Assembly (NCBI RefSeq): GCF_029258575.1
Contig: NZ_JARHYI010000153.1
Span: 1-37,793 of the forward strand
Length of the DNA stretch: 37,793 bases
Source of the DNA: Brachyspira sp.
Lineage (GTDB): Bacteria > Spirochaetota > Brachyspiria > Brachyspirales > Brachyspiraceae
Reading direction: 5' to 3'
Under the pieces are notes generated by a model, which saw only the letters and a list, made by a program, of their open reading frames with translations, was not told where the DNA came from and did not search any database. The position numbers and the translations under genes were made by a program. This document shows, piece by piece, positions 35,432 through 37,793 of this stretch; positions within the stretch are counted from its first letter, which is position 1, and each line of letters opens with the position of its first letter.

Positions 35432-35827
35432 ATGCATACTATAAATGTGAAAACTAAAACTAGATTTGATATAGTTGATATAACAAAAGAAGTACAAAAA
35501 TGTATAGATGAAGAAAAAGTAAATAGTGGTATTGCTGTAATATTTGTACCTCATACAACTGCTGCTATAGGTATTAATGAGAATGCCGATCCTGATGTTG
35601 TTTTTGATATGAAAAATGCTTTTAATAAATTAGTACCTCAATATGATAATTATGAACATGGAGAAGGAAATTCTCAAGCCCATGTTTTATCATCTTTAGT
35701 ATCTCCAAGTTTAACTGTAATAATAGAAAATTCAAAAATAGTATTAGGTACTTGGCAGAATATATATTTCTTTGAATTTGACGGTGCTAGAAACAGAAAA
35801 GTATATATACAGGTTCTTTCTAAATAA
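35432..35827 (+). CDS. YjbQ/UPF0047 family protein
   Basis: This 131-residue single-domain protein is of standard length. The family pattern is complete: VPHTTAAIGINENADPDV, EHGEGNSQAHVLSSLVSPS, and LGTWQNIYFFEFDGARNRKV. The His and Asp/Glu residues in these loops form a putative metal site. E. coli YjbQ has a weak thiamine-phosphate synthase activity in tests; the natural role is uncertain. AAGGAAA lies before the ATG. It stands alone and divergent from tldD. Confidence 0.9.
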   Translation: MHTINVKTKTRFDIVDITKEVQKCIDEEKVNSGIAVIFVPHTTAAIGINENADPDVVFDMKNAFNKLVPQYDNYEHGEGNSQAHVLSSLVSPSLTVIIENSKIVLGTWQNIYFFEFDGARNRKVYIQVLSK

Positions 35828-35828
35828 T

Positions 35829-35860
35829 TTAGAGAGAGAATATAAAAATTCCCTCTCTTA
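35829..35860. terminator. Shared hairpin between YjbQ and a candidate small transcript
   Basis: The arms ttagagagagaat and attccctctctta pair almost fully. One mismatch on the plus strand becomes a G-U pair on the minus strand. It lies just after the YjbQ stop and about 180 bp after the start of a minus-strand promoter unit. Confidence 0.5.
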
Positions 35861-36013
35861 ACAATGTGGTAAACTATTATGCTAAAATATATGGGAATTA
35901 ATCATTCTTTATGTCTTGTTTATTTGTAAAAAATTTTCTTTTTATTAAATTAGCAATTGAACCAATTAGCTCTATTATTATTCACATATTAACTCCTTTA
36001 AATGAATCTTATA
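35861..36013 (-). ncRNA. Candidate small RNA or very small peptide gene
   Basis: A strong promoter (36020-36047) reads into this region on the minus strand and a hairpin (35829-35860) ends it, giving a transcript near 180 bases. AAAGGAG (35993-35999) is a good ribosome-binding site, but the ATG after it (35987) is followed at once by TGA. A GTG at 35985 overlaps that ATG and gives only 11 residues (MNNNRANWFNC, ending at 35950). Another frame, without a normal start, reads IIIELIGSIANLIKRKFF then TNKQDIKND (stop at 35898), like a small amphipathic peptide. It may be a regulatory RNA, a leader peptide, or a small gene with one shifted base. Confidence 0.4.
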
Positions 36014-36019
36014 GTATAT

Positions 36020-36047
36020 AGTATATAAAAAAAATCCTTATTGTCAA
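36020..36047 (-). promoter_or_regulatory. Strong promoter with no annotated gene behind it
   Basis: On the minus strand the elements are TTGACA (36042-36047), 16 bp, then TATACT (36020-36025), a near-perfect housekeeping pattern. The only product downstream is the small transcript at 35861-36013. Confidence 0.6.
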
Positions 36048-36150
36048 TATACCCTATACATGTATAATATATATAAAATAATAAAAAAAATTATATAAAA
36101 ATATAAAAATAATGTATAATAAATATATAAATTATTATAAGGATATTAAT

Positions 36151-37158
36151 ATGTTCAAATCAACAAAAGAGGATTTTGGAAAAAATTCTTATATATATAC
36201 ATTGGAAAATGATAAAGGACTAAAAATAAAATTGGCAGAAGTAGGTGCTAGTATAACAGGAATATTTTTTAAAGATAAAAATGGAAAAGAAATAGAAACA
36301 GCATTCGGTTCTGATGATATAGAATTTTATACTGATAAAGCAAAAAACGGACATATGGGGGCTACAGTTGGAAGAGTGGCTGGAAGAACTATAAATGCTA
36401 AATTTAAAATAGATGATAAAGAATATAATATAACACCAAATAAAAATACAGATCATACCCATGGAGGAATAAAGGGACTTTCCTATGTAATGTACAATTC
36501 TATTCAGAAAAAAGAAAATGAAGTTGTATTCTCTTATGTTTCAAAAGATGGAGAAGAGGGATATCCTGGTAATCTTAACTTAATAGTAAAATACGAAATT
36601 ACAGATAATAATGAAATAATAATAGATTATATTGCAACAACAGATAAACCTACTCCTTTAAATATAATGAATCATTCATATTTTAATTTGAATGGAGGTG
36701 GTAAAATAAATGATCATGAAATATTTATAGATGCTAAATACTATTTGGCTGATGATGAAAATGCAATAACATCAGGTGAAATATTAAGTACAAAAAATAC
36801 ACCCTATGATTTTACTGCATTAAAAGAAGTAGATGAAATAATAAAGGCTAAAGACGGATGCGATAACTGTTTTATCTTTGACGATAATGATATAAATAAA
36901 AATAGAGTAAAAATATTATCAAGAAAAACTAATATATGTTTGGAAGTATTTACTACAAAACCATCTGTACTTTTTTATACAGCTAATCACTTTAATAATT
37001 TTAAAGTGAGAAATCAAACATTAAATAAACATGAAGCTTTTTGCTTGGAAACACAATATTTATCATGCTCTTTAAATTTCAATCATTTCCCAAGTATCAT
37101 ACTTTATCCAGATAGAGAATATAATCATAGAACAATATATAAATTTAGTTTGATATAA
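36151..37158 (+). CDS. galM: Aldose 1-epimerase (galactose mutarotase)
   Basis: This 335-residue enzyme interconverts alpha and beta anomers of aldoses. I start it at the Met reading MFKSTKEDFG because AAGGAT lies 8 bases before; the open frame begins 13 codons earlier (36112) without a ribosome-binding site. Catalytic features: NGHMGATVGRVAGR, DHTHGGIKGLSY with the first His, MNHSYFNLNGGG with the second His, and EAFCLETQYL with the catalytic Glu. It has no signal peptide, so it is cytoplasmic. It stands alone and would assist any aldose pathway. Confidence 0.92.
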   Translation: MFKSTKEDFGKNSYIYTLENDKGLKIKLAEVGASITGIFFKDKNGKEIETAFGSDDIEFYTDKAKNGHMGATVGRVAGRTINAKFKIDDKEYNITPNKNTDHTHGGIKGLSYVMYNSIQKKENEVVFSYVSKDGEEGYPGNLNLIVKYEITDNNEIIIDYIATTDKPTPLNIMNHSYFNLNGGGKINDHEIFIDAKYYLADDENAITSGEILSTKNTPYDFTALKEVDEIIKAKDGCDNCFIFDDNDINKNRVKILSRKTNICLEVFTTKPSVLFYTANHFNNFKVRNQTLNKHEAFCLETQYLSCSLNFNHFPSIILYPDREYNHRTIYKFSLI

Positions 37159-37165
37159 TAAATAA

Positions 37166-37198
37166 AGGGTTTTATTTAATCAATATAAATAAAGCCCT
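37166..37198. terminator. Bidirectional terminator between galM and the outer-membrane gene
   Basis: A 12-bp stem (agggttttattt / aaataaagccct) has one G-U pair on the plus strand. Two convergent genes flank it, 8 bp and 7 bp away. Confidence 0.75.
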
Positions 37199-37204
37199 AA
37201 AATA

Positions 37205-37793
37205 TTATTTATTCTTTTGAGAAATAAAATACATTCCAAATTGGAAACCTATATCAAATGATGCTAAAGAATCCTGATTAATAGTAAAATCTTTTAATAT
37301 TCCATTCTTATTTATATTGATAGGAAAATCATAATTAGCATATACTCCAAAAGAAAGCATAAATTTTCTTCTAGTCTTTATTAAAAAATCTATAGAAGCT
37401 TTAACATAAGGTATATAAAAAGTTTCAAATGAATCCTTTATATCTCCAAAATCTAATAAATATTTATTGCTATCATATCCCTTTCCTTCTTTACTATATC
37501 TTAAAGAAAAAGGCAATTTAACTCCGCCACCTACACCAATAGATAGAAATCCTATATTAATTCTAGGAAACAAACCCAAAGATAAACTACTAAATTCATA
37601 ATTTTCTAAAACTCTATTACCTTTTATATTATATTTTATTTCATGCTTATCTTTATTGTATCCTATATCTAGTAAAAAAGTAGTTGATAATAAATCATCA
37701 TATCCCCAAAATACACCAGGCTGAATAGAAAAAGAAATGTCAAAATCTCTAAAATCAGTTGTAAATATTTTACTCCTATCTGTAGTACTACTG
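37205..37793 (-). CDS. Outer-membrane beta-barrel-like protein, C-terminal part (start outside the window)
   Basis: The minus-strand frame is open from the right edge to the stop at 37205, about 195 residues. A TTG at 37579 is only an internal codon, not the start. The sequence alternates polar and hydrophobic residues in strand-like blocks with turns: FDISFSIQPGVFWGYDD, INIGFLSIGVGGGVKLPFSL, FYIPYVKASIDF, FMLSFGVYANYDFPI, and a final FDIGFQFGMYFISQKNK. This pattern fits a transmembrane barrel of a spirochaete outer-membrane protein. The family is not recognised. The N-terminus and signal peptide lie beyond the window. Confidence 0.6.
   Translation of the reverse strand, partial: SSTTDRSKIFTTDFRDFDISFSIQPGVFWGYDDLLSTTFLLDIGYNKDKHEIKYNIKGNRVLENYEFSSLSLGLFPRINIGFLSIGVGGGVKLPFSLRYSKEGKGYDSNKYLLDFGDIKDSFETFYIPYVKASIDFLIKTRRKFMLSFGVYANYDFPININKNGILKDFTINQDSLASFDIGFQFGMYFISQKNK

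Noticed and set aside
36220-36462. Minus-strand 80-codon Cys/Phe-rich frame over galM
   Set aside because: Antisense shadow of conserved epimerase motifs.
37205-37579. A separate 124-residue protein starting at a TTG
   Set aside because: The frame is open upstream to the window edge and the strand pattern continues, so the TTG is an internal codon of a longer gene.

Overview
The window is very AT-rich, tightly packed DNA. Its gene content points to an anaerobic intestinal spirochaete, most likely Brachyspira. The support is low-GC codon use, many LxxC-type lipoproteins, a soluble two-component pair, a glucose-family PTS, CUT1 sugar transport and TPR-rich lipoproteins. The genus is inferred from overall gene style; no rRNA or tRNA was seen.

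Layout. (1) 1-7093: a giant lipoprotein on the minus strand (more than 2,208 residues, running off the left edge) with an N-terminal TolB/PD40-type propeller, a long TPR region and one or two CHAT-like segments, preceded by a STAS anti-sigma-factor antagonist. (2) 7194-13874: an accessory, partly decaying stretch. It holds four relatives of one unnamed secreted or lipoprotein family (one cut by an in-frame amber codon), a TetR regulator facing the wreck of an RND efflux pump, the wreck of a uracil-DNA-glycosylase-like gene, and a GNAT/YoaP acetyltransferase. (3) 13962-16861: a GAF-GAF-PP2C phosphatase (RsbU type) and a DusB tRNA-dihydrouridine synthase, with a clear inverted repeat on the phosphatase promoter. 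(4) 16868-26534: a sugar-uptake locus. The minus strand has a substrate-binding lipoprotein, two CUT1 permeases, a DUF5107-TPR protein and an MsmK/UgpC-type ATPase. Divergent on the plus strand are a TIM-barrel isomerase/epimerase and two Gfo/Idh/MocA dehydrogenases. Together they look like import followed by oxidation and isomerisation of a cyclitol, glycoside or unusual sugar. (5) 26598-29608: a GlcNAc-type PTS made of an IICB permease, a separate IIA and an odd protein with three tandem EIIB domains. (6) 29659-32179: a soluble PAS histidine kinase and an NtrC-type response regulator. (7) 32528-37793: TldE/TldD protease, a YjbQ-family protein, a candidate small transcript, aldose 1-epimerase and the C-terminal end of an outer-membrane-type protein.

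Most transcription units end in recognisable hairpins. Several start at clear TTGACA/TATACT-like promoters, and the two minus-strand sugar-transport promoters are nearly the same. The most unusual items are the triple-EIIB protein, the propeller-TPR-CHAT lipoprotein, the four-copy protein family, and the import/oxidation locus with paired dehydrogenases.
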